From the NCBI RefSeq assembly GCF_021654035.1, contig NZ_JAJPDW010000001.1, positions 1,054,001 to 1,118,000 of the forward strand: a stretch of DNA of 64,000 nt, written 5' to 3'. Positions 16,387-25,761 of the stretch are shown here, piece after piece. A model generated the notes under the pieces. It saw only the letters and a program-made list of their open reading frames with translations, was not told the origin of the DNA and searched no databases. Each line of letters begins with the position of its first letter. Position 1 is the first letter of the stretch. Position numbers and translations under genes: made by a program. Source of the DNA: Microbacterium aurantiacum (GTDB taxonomy: Bacteria; Actinomycetota; Actinomycetes; Actinomycetales; Microbacteriaceae).

Positions 16387-18072
16387 CTAGATCGAGGCGA
16401 GGTGTTCAAGCGACGTGAGCACCACCAACCGGTCCTGGGCTCGGGTGGCGCCGGCATAGATCAGGTCGGGCAACCGTGAACTTGTGCCTGAGATGTCGGT
16501 CAAGATGACCGCTGGAGCTTCCATTCCCTTGAACTCGTGAATCGTTCCCCAGCGGATGTAAGAAGTGTCTCGAATGCCGGACCCCAGTGTTGACACCGAG
16601 ATCTTCTGGTCGATCGCCCGCTGCGCGGCTGAGTCGCGGTAGGGGGCGAGGATGACGACGTCCTTGGGCCCGTAACCCTCGGCACGTAGACCACGGATGA
16701 CGTCATCGAGCATGTTCACTTCGTCGGCCTTCGACGCGAAGTGCCGAACCTCGACGGCGTTCCCGGCTACGCCATCCCGACGAAACTCCTTGCAAATACC
16801 CGATCGGTCGCTGGCACGTTCCGCCCACTCACCGATGTCACGTCGGTTCCGGCAGTTGGTGTCGAGATCGACCGGCACGATGCCCGGCACGCGACGTTCG
16901 ATCGTTTCGCGCCCGTCGTCGATCCCGCTCCGGAAGATGTTCTGGTTCGAGAAATCTCCGAGGAGGAGCATCCGCCCGTCGCTGAGGCCGCCGACGAGCA
17001 TCGTGTCCAGAAAGTCGAGATTGAGGTCGGACGCGATGTCCTGGGCCTCGTCGACGATGAGGTAGTCGTAGGGCGGGTCGAAGCCCGACTCGGTCGCCTT
17101 CTCGAGCGCGGTAAGCGGAAGGTGGGTGTTGTACCAGTCAGCATCCCCGTTCGCCGGCGAGGTTACCCCGCCGACACGCTCCATCTCGGCATGAAGACGC
17201 GTGGCTGTGACACCGTCAACGTCAGCAAGCGCTGATCGCAGGTGACCTTCGAGCAGGCGGTTGAACATGACGACGAGAACCCTCTCGCCCGCGCTGGCGT
17301 GTCGTCGTGCCGCCTCAGCGGCAATGTAGGTCTTGCCCGTTCCTGCTGGTCCCTCAATCAGCACACGGGGCACTCTGCTGATCAGATTGAGCGACCGCAC
17401 CTGATCAGCCGTGAACAATGACAGCTCCTGCTCACGGCGGCGTCTGCGCTCAGCGGGCTTGATCTCAGCAGCGAAGCTCGGCACGAGAGCATCCCGGACT
17501 CGGTCAAGGCGCTCTGCCGTCGGCTCGCCTGCGACGTGTCGGTATCCACCGTTCTTCGCCACAGTGTCCTTGTCCACCGCAGCCAGTACTCGCCGCACGG
17601 CGCTCGCGGGTTGGGCAAGGTCGCTCGCGTCGAGCACCGCCCACTCTTGCCACCCAATCGCAGGTGGGATGTTCTGTTTCGCGATTGCCGTGAACCACAC
17701 CGCATATCCAGCCGGGTAAGCGAGGGGCTCAATTGTGCGCTGGCGCAGGAAGTGAAGGATGCTGTGAAACTCGCCGCTGGCCTGCGTGAAGGGAGACCGG
17801 TCAGTCCAGTCGTCGTTGCCGAGCTTCCACCGGCCAGCAGCGTCCGTCTGCACGCGGAGGTGAGACTTGACCTCGATCACCAGGATGCCGAGCCCAGGTG
17901 CCATCACGACGAAGTCGGCCTCGCCCTCCCGCTGTGTGACGTGCCGACCGATCGCGAGTGAATGGAAGACAATCCAGTCGTCGGCGCCCGGAGCATCTCG
18001 GAGCGCGGCGAACGCGGCACGCTCGCCCGGTGCTGCATCGTCGGCGATCGTCGACGGAATCATGCGCGCCAT
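16387..18072 (-). CDS. NERD nuclease-domain fused to SF1 helicase
   Basis: The 561-residue protein has an N-terminal NERD (nuclease-related) domain with the PD-(D/E)XK-like residues Asp53 and Glu67-x-Lys69 (EADFVV...LVIEVKSH). A UvrD-type ATPase follows, with Walker A EGPAGTGKT, Walker B YLIVDEAQDI, motif III-like LLLGDFSNQ and the late motifs GTIHEFKGMEA and YAGATRAQDRLVVL. NERD-helicases are recurrent in defence islands and plasmid-borne systems and are predicted to unwind and cut DNA. It is directly abutted (no gap) by the small TM gene upstream, so it belongs to the leftward operon. Confidence 0.9.
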   Translation of the reverse strand: MARMIPSTIADDAAPGERAAFAALRDAPGADDWIVFHSLAIGRHVTQREGEADFVVMAPGLGILVIEVKSHLRVQTDAAGRWKLGNDDWTDRSPFTQASGEFHSILHFLRQRTIEPLAYPAGYAVWFTAIAKQNIPPAIGWQEWAVLDASDLAQPASAVRRVLAAVDKDTVAKNGGYRHVAGEPTAERLDRVRDALVPSFAAEIKPAERRRRREQELSLFTADQVRSLNLISRVPRVLIEGPAGTGKTYIAAEAARRHASAGERVLVVMFNRLLEGHLRSALADVDGVTATRLHAEMERVGGVTSPANGDADWYNTHLPLTALEKATESGFDPPYDYLIVDEAQDIASDLNLDFLDTMLVGGLSDGRMLLLGDFSNQNIFRSGIDDGRETIERRVPGIVPVDLDTNCRNRRDIGEWAERASDRSGICKEFRRDGVAGNAVEVRHFASKADEVNMLDDVIRGLRAEGYGPKDVVILAPYRDSAAQRAIDQKISVSTLGSGIRDTSYIRWGTIHEFKGMEAPAVILTDISGTSSRLPDLIYAGATRAQDRLVVLTSLEHLASI

Positions 18073-18558
18073 TTATAGGCCCACCCGCCGGCGCTGTCGG
18101 ACGCTCGACTGCGACGGCTCGAAGTCTAGGTCGCTGGTTACGAGCTTCCGCAGGTTTAGGAACTGATCCGCTGGTGCCGATTCCATTGCTTCGCGAAAGC
18201 CTGGCTCTGCCAGCTGCGTGCGCATACCGGCGAGCCATTCCCACCAGGTATCGTCGGTCACCCGATTTGCAGCGCGAAGATCGCACTCGTCCTCGCTGAG
18301 TCGCAGGTAGGAACGGATTGCGATCGTGCGCCGCTTCAGTCCTTCGTCCGGTGACAGAAGTTCGGACTCGGCGAGCTGATCCATGATGGCCCAGTAGCGG
18401 GCTACGTACATGTTCTCCAGGTCGCGGTGGAGCTGCGTCCGCTGAAGACGGATTTGCACGCCGACTACGATGACCGCGGCGAGCGCTGCAAGGCCGATGA
18501 GGGCTGACGCGAGGGACGACCATGCCGAAAGCACATCAGTCCAGAGTGGTTCGCTCAC
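18073..18558 (-). CDS. Single-pass membrane protein in the leftward arm
   Basis: The 161-residue protein has one strongly hydrophobic helix at about 12-36 (ASALIGLAALAAVIVVGVQI). The rest is a soluble helical domain of mixed charge (RTQLHRDLENMYVARYWAIMDQL) ending in a basic tail. The stop of the UvrD-like gene overlaps its start by 4 bp, and its own stop abuts the NERD helicase start. This tight packing ties it to the operon. No family is recognised; it could anchor the complex at the membrane or act as an effector. Confidence 0.78.
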   Translation of the reverse strand: MSEPLWTDVLSAWSSLASALIGLAALAAVIVVGVQIRLQRTQLHRDLENMYVARYWAIMDQLAESELLSPDEGLKRRTIAIRSYLRLSEDECDLRAANRVTDDTWWEWLAGMRTQLAEPGFREAMESAPADQFLNLRKLVTSDLDFEPSQSSVRQRRRVGL

Positions 18559-21302
18559 GATGCCGAATCCTTACAGAGGAGTCGGACATCGCAGTGCGTG
18601 CACTTCTCCTTAGCCGGGGAGGGAGCAAACACGAGGGACCTTAGCCCGGCTGCGGCCGATTGCACCCGTGCCTCTGCAGCCGTGATCGCGTCGTCCGCGA
18701 CGTCCACGGAGTGACGCACACCCTTCCCCATGTCGTGGACGAATCCTGCCGACACGGTCAAGCCCTCACGCCGACCGGCGTCCGCGTAGATCTGGAGCTG
18801 CAGTGGTTCGATCTCTGGCCCAGTCGCCGTCTTGTAGTCGACGATCGCCAGGTTCGAGGGCACACCGCCGTGATCGTCGTAGATCACGTCGGCACGCCCT
18901 GACACGACGACCCCGTCGAGGTAGAGCTCGAACGGGCGCTCGGTCGCCCAGGTTCGCAGGAACTCGTCTGGGTGGTTATCGAGGTAGGTCTGGACGAGAG
19001 CACGGGCTCGCGCCTTCATCTGCTTATGCGCCGGCTTGTTCGCGAAGGGAAGAAAGAAGTCCGAATCGATGAGAGCGTCGATCTCAGACGCTCTAGGCAT
19101 GTGTCCGGTCGACTTCGTCTGCTCGGCGAGCACGCGCATGACGTGATGCACGGCGTTGCCGTAGCCGAGTTCGTCGCGGACGGGAGGCAGGAAGCCCAGT
19201 CGGGAACGAAGCAGAAAGCTGCGCCCGCAGGCGAGGTAGGCGGCCACGTCGCTGTAGCTGACCTGCAGGTCGGGTTCCTCGATCGACTTGGCGTCGAACG
19301 AGTCGGCGCTGCCACCGGCGCCGGCGATGTCCCGCGCAGCCTGAAGATACGGCGATGGTGCGCCCGACTGCTTGTTAACACGAGCATGCGACGAAAGCGA
19401 TACCCAGTCCCGGGCGCGAGTGACGGCGACGTAGAAGAGGCGACGTTCGTCGGCATCCGATCCCTCGTAGCGGGATGCCTCGAACATATCGCGCGGGAGC
19501 AGCCACGTCTGCTGTGATCCAGCCCGCATCGACGGGAATCGCTTCTTCGTGAGAGAGGGAAGAAACACGACCGGCCATTCGAGGCCCTTGGCGCCGTGCA
19601 CCGTGCCCAGGGCGACGGCGTCTCCTGTCAGGTCCTCCTCGCCGTCGAAGTCGTCGTACTCACCGGACGCGTAGTTCACCATGAGGATCGCGAGGCTCTT
19701 GTAGTACCACGGGCTCCACGACGCGCCGACCTGCTCGCCGGGGTTAGCGGGATCGCGCCGCGACCGTCGCTGAACCGACTCGTAGTCGGCGAGCACCTGC
19801 GTGAAACGCGCGATCGTGCCGAGAGTGTTGCGGACGATCGCGTCGTCGAGGTCCCACTCCTTGACGCCGAGGAGTCCCAGCAGCGCGTAGAAATCGCCGA
19901 TGAGATCGACGGGGGAGGACGTGTTTGCGACCTGCGCCTTCCATGCGGTGAGGTGGTGGCGCACGAGCTGAAGCGATCGTCGATTCAGTGTGAACGCGCG
20001 CACCAACGCAACGACGACCTCATCAAGAGTGACGTCAACACGCGTGGCCGTGCCGGCGAACTTCCATTGCAGGTCGGCCAGCCAGGCGTACACCGACCCC
20101 ACGGCGTCGGCGGCAGGCTGCTCGAAGAGCCCGGTGCGGCCACCCGGCTGAACGGGGATGCCGCGCGCTGCGAACGCGGTCATTATTTTGGGGTAGGCGG
20201 CCTTTCCCCGCACCAGGACCGCAACCGAACGGAACGGCACTCCCGCCGAGTTCAGCTCGAGGATGCTCTCGGCGATCTCCTCGGCCTCGTCTGCTTCGGT
20301 TCCTGTGCCGACGTTGACCTTCACGGACTCACCCGATGCCGCCCGGAAGGGCAGCATCTCCTTGTCGAGACGGCCGGGGATCGTGCCCGCGAACTCGTTG
20401 GCGAGCGCGACGATTCCCGGACGAGATCGGCGGTTCGTGAGAAGCCGGAACTGGGTGACTCCCGGGTATCGGTTGGTGAATGTCACGATGTTCTCGACGG
20501 CTGACCCGCGCCACTGGTAGATGGCCTGGTCGTCGTCACCTACAACGACGAGATCCGCACGCCCGACGGGGGTTGCGAGCAACCCGATGAGACGCTCCTG
20601 GACGGGATTGATGTCCTGGTACTCGTCGACGATGAGGTGTTCAACGACGGCACTGACTGCGGAGTGGACGTGCGGCTGCTCGAGCGCCCGCACCGCCTGG
20701 ACGATCTGCTGGCCGAAGGTCAGCACGCGATACCGATCGAGCGTCGCGTAGTAGTCCCGTACCGCATCCTTGAAGTCCCCATCGGGGAGCTCGTCGGGAT
20801 CGATCAGCTCGTTCTCGATCACGTCCACGCTGCGCAAGAAGTTCTTGATCCCTGCGAAGAGCCCGGTCCCGAACCGCTTCAGGTTTAGGCGCGTACCCTC
20901 CCGGACCATCAGCGCCACGAGCTGGTTTTCGTCGATCAGCGAGTACGCCTCGAACCGTGGGTCGTACGTCTGCAGCAGTCGAAAGCAGTACGCGTGGATA
21001 GTACTCACCTGCAGCTGCCCAAGCTTGTCGCCGGCTGCCTTGCCGACGCGTGCCGTGACCCGCTGTCGGATGCGCTCCTTGAGCTCGGAGGCGGCCTTCT
21101 CGGTGAAGGTGAAAGCGACGATCGTTGTCGGCTCGACGCCGCTGGCGATGAGGTCGGCTACCCGTTGCGAGACCACCTCGGTCTTGCCGGAGCCTGCGGC
21201 GGCGATGATTTGGATGTGTCCGCCGCGATGGGCGACGGCATCCGCGGCGTCGCCCTCGAGCGTCGGGATGTCGTTTTCCTTGCCGTCCACAGTGTCTGAC
21301 AC
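18555..21302 (-). CDS. UvrD/PcrA-like helicase with C-terminal RecB-type nuclease
   Basis: The 915-residue protein is an SF1A helicase. It has Walker A AAAGSGKT (Lys40), motif II VDEYQDIN, the motif III region VVGDDDQAIYQWRGS, GTVHGAKGLEWPVVFLP and VAVTRARDW. The C-terminus is a PD-(D/E)XK nuclease, with Asp805 in GRADVIYD and Asp822-Tyr-Lys824. The cysteines at 901, 904 and 910 (CTHCDVRLLC) suggest an Fe-S cluster like that of AddB or Cas4. It is the first gene of the leftward arm and faces the rightward arm across 154 bp. The architecture resembles AdnA/AddA-type end-processing enzymes, but the setting suggests a dedicated defence function. Confidence 0.92.
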   Translation of the reverse strand: MSDTVDGKENDIPTLEGDAADAVAHRGGHIQIIAAAGSGKTEVVSQRVADLIASGVEPTTIVAFTFTEKAASELKERIRQRVTARVGKAAGDKLGQLQVSTIHAYCFRLLQTYDPRFEAYSLIDENQLVALMVREGTRLNLKRFGTGLFAGIKNFLRSVDVIENELIDPDELPDGDFKDAVRDYYATLDRYRVLTFGQQIVQAVRALEQPHVHSAVSAVVEHLIVDEYQDINPVQERLIGLLATPVGRADLVVVGDDDQAIYQWRGSAVENIVTFTNRYPGVTQFRLLTNRRSRPGIVALANEFAGTIPGRLDKEMLPFRAASGESVKVNVGTGTEADEAEEIAESILELNSAGVPFRSVAVLVRGKAAYPKIMTAFAARGIPVQPGGRTGLFEQPAADAVGSVYAWLADLQWKFAGTATRVDVTLDEVVVALVRAFTLNRRSLQLVRHHLTAWKAQVANTSSPVDLIGDFYALLGLLGVKEWDLDDAIVRNTLGTIARFTQVLADYESVQRRSRRDPANPGEQVGASWSPWYYKSLAILMVNYASGEYDDFDGEEDLTGDAVALGTVHGAKGLEWPVVFLPSLTKKRFPSMRAGSQQTWLLPRDMFEASRYEGSDADERRLFYVAVTRARDWVSLSSHARVNKQSGAPSPYLQAARDIAGAGGSADSFDAKSIEEPDLQVSYSDVAAYLACGRSFLLRSRLGFLPPVRDELGYGNAVHHVMRVLAEQTKSTGHMPRASEIDALIDSDFFLPFANKPAHKQMKARARALVQTYLDNHPDEFLRTWATERPFELYLDGVVVSGRADVIYDDHGGVPSNLAIVDYKTATGPEIEPLQLQIYADAGRREGLTVSAGFVHDMGKGVRHSVDVADDAITAAEARVQSAAAGLRSLVFAPSPAKEKCTHCDVRLLCKDSAS

Positions 21303-21456
21303 GATATCGGGAGCGAAGCGAACAGCCCGTCACATCGATGTCGGCGGCGCGTGCCAGAGTGTCGCTAACGGGGGACATCGCGCACTGAGCCGGGCCGACG
21401 GCGCGAGAGAGATGGAGTCCCCGCGGGCTAGGCTCGCGGGTGGGGAAAGGTATTCA
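21303..21456. promoter_or_regulatory. Divergent promoter region of the two-armed locus
   Basis: This 154-bp interval separates the start of the UvrD-like gene (minus) from the start of the Fe-S nuclease gene (plus). It must hold both promoters. I see no strong consensus -35/-10 pair or long palindrome. The GGGGAAAGG ribosome site of the rightward arm is at its right end. Confidence 0.6.
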
Positions 21457-24192
21457 GTGGCGACGATTTCAACGGGTGGGGGCTCGAGCGCGGTCGCGGC
21501 ATCCAGTCATGCTGCGTGTGCACGATTCCGAGGTACCGACCCGCTGATCACCGGCAAGCCGCGTCGCACGCTCGCCAAAGACATCGGGTTCGAAGACCTC
21601 GGCGTCGGCATCCCCGAGGCGCGCTGGATGCGGGCCATGGCCTTCGAGCGGCTGGTGCGCAACAAGGCGTTCGCCGGGCAGGTCACGACGACGGCCGTCG
21701 GCGCGCTCGGCCTCGACCGTCCCACCGCCGTCTTCACCGTCGACACGAAGGTGGATGCCGCGAAGACCGAGGCGGCGCTCGCAGCGGCTCACGCCCGCGC
21801 ACTCGGCGAGGGGGCGGCCACGCTTATCCACCAGCCCGCCCTTCCCTTCCCGGGTTTCGAGGACGAGGACGCCACGGAGGTCAAGCCCGACTACGTCGTC
21901 GTGGCGCCGAAGACCTCCGCGCAGGGCGACGGCTCGTGGCTCATCGTCGGCGATGCGAAGGACTATGAGCGGGTTCGCTCGCGCATCGACGACGGCCGGA
22001 TGCTGAAGGGGTTCCTGCAGGTCGCGCTGGGCGCCGAGGCTTTCGCGGCCTGGTCCAAGGTCCCGAAGGAGATGGACGTCCACACGCACGGGGTGCTGGC
22101 TGTACCCCGCAACGCGTTCCTTCAGCCGACCGCCGTCGTTGAAGACCTGCACGATCATCGCGAAGAGGTCGCGATGCGCGTCGCTGAACGAAAGGCGGCC
22201 GCCGAAGAAGCCCAGCTCGCTGAAGACGCCATCCTCGAGGACTACGTCACGCACCTCAAGGCCACCTTCGACCCGTCAACCTGCGCCACGTGCAACCTCT
22301 TCACCTTCTGCCGCGCCGAGCTGCGGGGCTCCGCAAACCCGACCGACCTCCTAATCGAGATCGGGATCGACCCCGCGCTGCGTCCGCACGTGACCGGACT
22401 CGTCGACGGCACCGGCGAGGTCGGGAACGCTCCGAACTCGGTCGTCGCGACCATCCAGGCGACCCTCGACGGACGCGCGGTCGACACCGGCCAGCGACGG
22501 ATCGACGCAGCCGGTCTCCCCGGCACGATCAACGTGGTCGTCGCGAAGTCAGATGCCGCGGCACTCGGGCTCCACGGCATGGCGGTTCAGCGGATCAGTG
22601 CTTCCGGCCGCGGCACCTGGAAGTACGAGGTGTTCGCCAACCCCCAGGCTCCCGAGGCGCGACGCGGTGCGATGAGCCTTCTGGGGTCGGCGATCGAAGA
22701 CGCCATGCGCGAGCAGCGCAAGGCGAACCCGAATTCCCCGAGTCCCCTCCACATCGTGGTGCCGGATGCAGCCACCGCCGACGTGCTCACCTCGATCGCC
22801 GACAACCTCGCCGGCATCGAACTTAGCCGGCTGCGCTGGGAGCGTGACGTCGAGATCAACCGGCCGGCGCTGACTTGGGACGGTGAGCGCGCCGACATCC
22901 CGCGACCGCTTCGCGAGACCGCCCGGACCGCCGTCTCCTTCCTTCTCGAAGAGGATCGCGCCCGAGCGCTCAAGGTTCGCTCGCCAATCATCGACGTTCG
23001 CACCGTCCTCTCTCGGCACCTGATCGCCGGTGGACCGGCCGTCAACGCGCTCCGTCTCGACTACGTCGTCGAATGGCTCGCGAGCGATGCACCGGTGGAT
23101 CACCGAGCCTTCGCTGACCAGATTGAGGAGAGCGACTACACGCCTGGCGCGCGCCTTACCAAGGCCCGCTCGGACGCACTGCATCGTGCGCTCGCCGGGA
23201 TGATGGGGCGCGGCCGACAGAAGAGCATCGACCCCAACCCAGCGCTTCACGACGAGCTGACCCGCGCTGAGCTCGGCTATAAGGCCGAGGTGCTCGACCT
23301 CGCCCTCGACGCGCTCCAGAAGCTCGAGGTGTCGAACCTGCGGGAGGTATATCGCGCGATCGAGGGCGACGCGCAGGCTGTGTGGCGGCGCCGGCTGAGG
23401 TTCACGGCATCCGACCTCGTCCGTTTCGGGCGCACGTACCGAAGCTGGCGCAACCGACTGGTTCCGGTGATCGAAGCCGACGCGCAGTGTCACGACCAGC
23501 TGCTCGCCCTGAGCAATCCATCGGCGGCGTCCGAGATGGCGACGGATGCTGGCATGCGCGAAGTCGCGCACGCCACTGTTCTGTCGCTCGACCCGCTTAC
23601 GCTCGACGTCGACTCCAGGCGGCTCGTCGACGGCACGCGCGTGGTGATGCTCGACGTAAATGAGCAGCCGTGTGTCGAGGAGCCGGGTGCGTCGGTGACG
23701 ATGACAGCGGGTGGCTTCTCGATCAGCGGTCTCAGCATCGGACCGCTCGTGCGCGACGACATCGCTGAGGATGCGAAGCCGACCGTGCTGCAGTGGAAAC
23801 CGAAGAACACTCCCAACGTCGACGTGGGAGATCGACTGGTCGTGGCGGGCTTCAACTGGTTCTCGTCGAACAAGAAGGACACGATCTTGCCGGTGTCCCG
23901 ACCCGGCGCTGACGATTCGGCTGCTCCTAAAGTGACCTGCCTACCGTCCTCGTATGCGGACGATCCGGCGTCGCATCAGTGGTGCTGCAAGCCCCACAAG
24001 GTGAACGAGGCAGACTTCTCGGACCATCTCGCCGACCGCCGCGCACGCGGTGAGCTGAATCCGCAGGCGTGGCCGCCCGTACGCGACGAGGACGGATTCG
24101 AGGTCTCGCCCGGCTCACTGCCCCAGGGCGACGCCGCCGCGCGCCCGTCGGAACCCCCGCCTGCCGACCTGACCCTGGATGATGTGGAGTGA
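21457..24192 (+). CDS. RecB/Cas4-like Fe-S nuclease, large
   Basis: I start at GTG 21457, six bases after GGGGAAAGG; the frame stays open far upstream, antisense to the helicase, which I reject. The 911-residue protein carries a PD-(D/E)XK nuclease core with Pro144-Asp145 and Asp166-x-Lys168 (PDYVVVAP...IVGDAKDYE). The cysteines at 276, 279 and 285 (CATCNLFTFC), with a distant Cys near residue 21, give the split 1+3 pattern of Cas4 and AddB Fe-S nucleases. The remaining 600 residues are not recognised. Its stop overlaps or abuts the next gene, an SF1 helicase, so the two may form one nuclease-helicase machine. Confidence 0.8.
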   Translation: MATISTGGGSSAVAASSHAACARFRGTDPLITGKPRRTLAKDIGFEDLGVGIPEARWMRAMAFERLVRNKAFAGQVTTTAVGALGLDRPTAVFTVDTKVDAAKTEAALAAAHARALGEGAATLIHQPALPFPGFEDEDATEVKPDYVVVAPKTSAQGDGSWLIVGDAKDYERVRSRIDDGRMLKGFLQVALGAEAFAAWSKVPKEMDVHTHGVLAVPRNAFLQPTAVVEDLHDHREEVAMRVAERKAAAEEAQLAEDAILEDYVTHLKATFDPSTCATCNLFTFCRAELRGSANPTDLLIEIGIDPALRPHVTGLVDGTGEVGNAPNSVVATIQATLDGRAVDTGQRRIDAAGLPGTINVVVAKSDAAALGLHGMAVQRISASGRGTWKYEVFANPQAPEARRGAMSLLGSAIEDAMREQRKANPNSPSPLHIVVPDAATADVLTSIADNLAGIELSRLRWERDVEINRPALTWDGERADIPRPLRETARTAVSFLLEEDRARALKVRSPIIDVRTVLSRHLIAGGPAVNALRLDYVVEWLASDAPVDHRAFADQIEESDYTPGARLTKARSDALHRALAGMMGRGRQKSIDPNPALHDELTRAELGYKAEVLDLALDALQKLEVSNLREVYRAIEGDAQAVWRRRLRFTASDLVRFGRTYRSWRNRLVPVIEADAQCHDQLLALSNPSAASEMATDAGMREVAHATVLSLDPLTLDVDSRRLVDGTRVVMLDVNEQPCVEEPGASVTMTAGGFSISGLSIGPLVRDDIAEDAKPTVLQWKPKNTPNVDVGDRLVVAGFNWFSSNKKDTILPVSRPGADDSAAPKVTCLPSSYADDPASHQWCCKPHKVNEADFSDHLADRRARGELNPQAWPPVRDEDGFEVSPGSLPQGDAAARPSEPPPADLTLDDVE

Positions 24193-24194
24193 GT

Positions 24195-25751
24195 ATGGTC
24201 GACTTCATCGCGCCTGCCTCGCCTGCTGCCACCGGTCTTCACCACGCCGACGCGGCGGCCGGTAATGCGCAGGTCGCGGATGCCGCGGCCGACGCGCTGC
24301 GTGATGCGCTCTCCGGTACAGCGCCCCTCGATCGGATCCTCCTCAAGGCGGCAGCCGGGGCCGGCAAGTCCTTCGTCTTGAAGCGACTGGTCGCCGAAGC
24401 CGTGCACCACCCCCGGTGCCGTCAGGTCGCGATCATCGCCTTCACGAACAAGCAGACCCGACCCCTCGCGCGCTCGCTCGGTCAGCTGCTCGGCAAGGAT
24501 CGAGTGTGTCTTCGCGTGAAGGGTGGCACCGGCGCCGACGTGCCCGCCGACGTCGCGGAGGTCGTCACTGTCGCGGACTCGGCTTCGGCCATCCCTGAGA
24601 GTACGCAGGTGATGATCTCGACAGTCCACATGCTGCGCGCGCCGGGTGAACTGGGTCGTATGGAAAAGCAGCTCGGCGGCAAGGGCGCCAACGGCACCTC
24701 GGTGTTCGATGTTCTCTTCGTGGACGAGGCATGGCAGATCCCACACCATCTCTTCGACGGTGTCACACGCGCTGCGCCGTTGTGGGTGGGTGTGGGCGAC
24801 GTCGGTCAGCTCCCGCCCCTCGAGATCGGCGACAACCCCTGGCGCGGCGACGACCGTTACAACCCGAATCGCGCTTGGCCCACCGACTACGACGACAACC
24901 CGCGCACCTGGTCGCGCGAACTGCCGGCGGTCTGGCGCCCGACCGCGAGCCAGCTTGGCCTCTGGCGTGCGTTCTATCCCGAGTGGTCCGAGCTGAACTG
25001 TGTGGCCGCGCCCGGCGACCGCACGATCGAGCTCGCGACCGCTGCTAGCCCGGTCGTTGAGCGAGCGCAGCGAGACGAAACGCTCCCCGTGCCTCCCGAC
25101 GCGGCCCAGATCATCTGGCACCAGGTCGCCTCAGGCATCCCGACCCTCCTCGAAATCGATGGCCTGCCTGCCGCGGAGGCTCCCGACATCGACCTGCCGC
25201 TGATGAACGCCGTCGAGTCGTTGCTCGATGAGCTCTTCGCCTCGGGCTTCACTGTGAAGCGGGCGAACTACGACGACGGGGCCGCACCTAATGGAACGGA
25301 GTTGTCCATCCATGCCGGCGCCGCCCACGAGGATCCGCTGGTCGCTGTGCTCGCGACGCGCAACCAGGCGGTGGACGACGCTGCCGACATGGTCGATCGA
25401 CTGCGCGAGAAACACGACCTCGCCGAGAACGACCTCGTGAGCTCGACTGTCGACTCGTACCAGGGGCAGACCAACGCGATCACAGTGGCCCTTCACCCTC
25501 TGACGGGCGCCGCGAAGCTCGACGAGTTCAACTCTGCCTTTGGTCGACTCGCGGTGACGTGCACTCGTGCCACGCACGGGCTGCTGCTCGTGGCCCGTCC
25601 CGGACTCGACCAGCTCCTCAATGAAGCACCCGCCCGTCCGGGAACGCCGTTTGGCGAGCCAGGCAATCGGACCCTTCCGCGCCAGACGCATAAACGTATT
25701 CTCGCGACGTTTGCTCGCGCCACCCTCGACCTGACCCTCACCGACGCTTAA
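24195..25751 (+). CDS. SF1 helicase (DNA2/UPF1-like)
   Basis: GTG 24189 gives a 4-bp stop/start overlap with the upstream gene, but ATG 24195 has GGAG five bases before it and is my choice. The roughly 518-residue protein has Walker A AAGAGKS (Lys58), motif II LFVDEAWQI (Asp177) and a motif III-like WVGVGDVGQLPP. Motifs V-VI are in VDSYQGQTNAITV and FGRLAVTCTRATHGLLLV. These features put it among DNA2/UPF1-like SF1 helicases. It is short for the class and carries no nuclease domain, which fits a partnership with the upstream Fe-S nuclease. Confidence 0.87.
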   Translation: MVDFIAPASPAATGLHHADAAAGNAQVADAAADALRDALSGTAPLDRILLKAAAGAGKSFVLKRLVAEAVHHPRCRQVAIIAFTNKQTRPLARSLGQLLGKDRVCLRVKGGTGADVPADVAEVVTVADSASAIPESTQVMISTVHMLRAPGELGRMEKQLGGKGANGTSVFDVLFVDEAWQIPHHLFDGVTRAAPLWVGVGDVGQLPPLEIGDNPWRGDDRYNPNRAWPTDYDDNPRTWSRELPAVWRPTASQLGLWRAFYPEWSELNCVAAPGDRTIELATAASPVVERAQRDETLPVPPDAAQIIWHQVASGIPTLLEIDGLPAAEAPDIDLPLMNAVESLLDELFASGFTVKRANYDDGAAPNGTELSIHAGAAHEDPLVAVLATRNQAVDDAADMVDRLREKHDLAENDLVSSTVDSYQGQTNAITVALHPLTGAAKLDEFNSAFGRLAVTCTRATHGLLLVARPGLDQLLNEAPARPGTPFGEPGNRTLPRQTHKRILATFARATLDLTLTDA

Positions 25752-25761
25752 GGACCGCGCG

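Noticed and set aside
20770-21456. Extended N-terminus of the Fe-S nuclease gene
   Set aside because: It would lie antisense to the UvrD-like helicase. A GTG with a strong ribosome site at 21457 explains the start.
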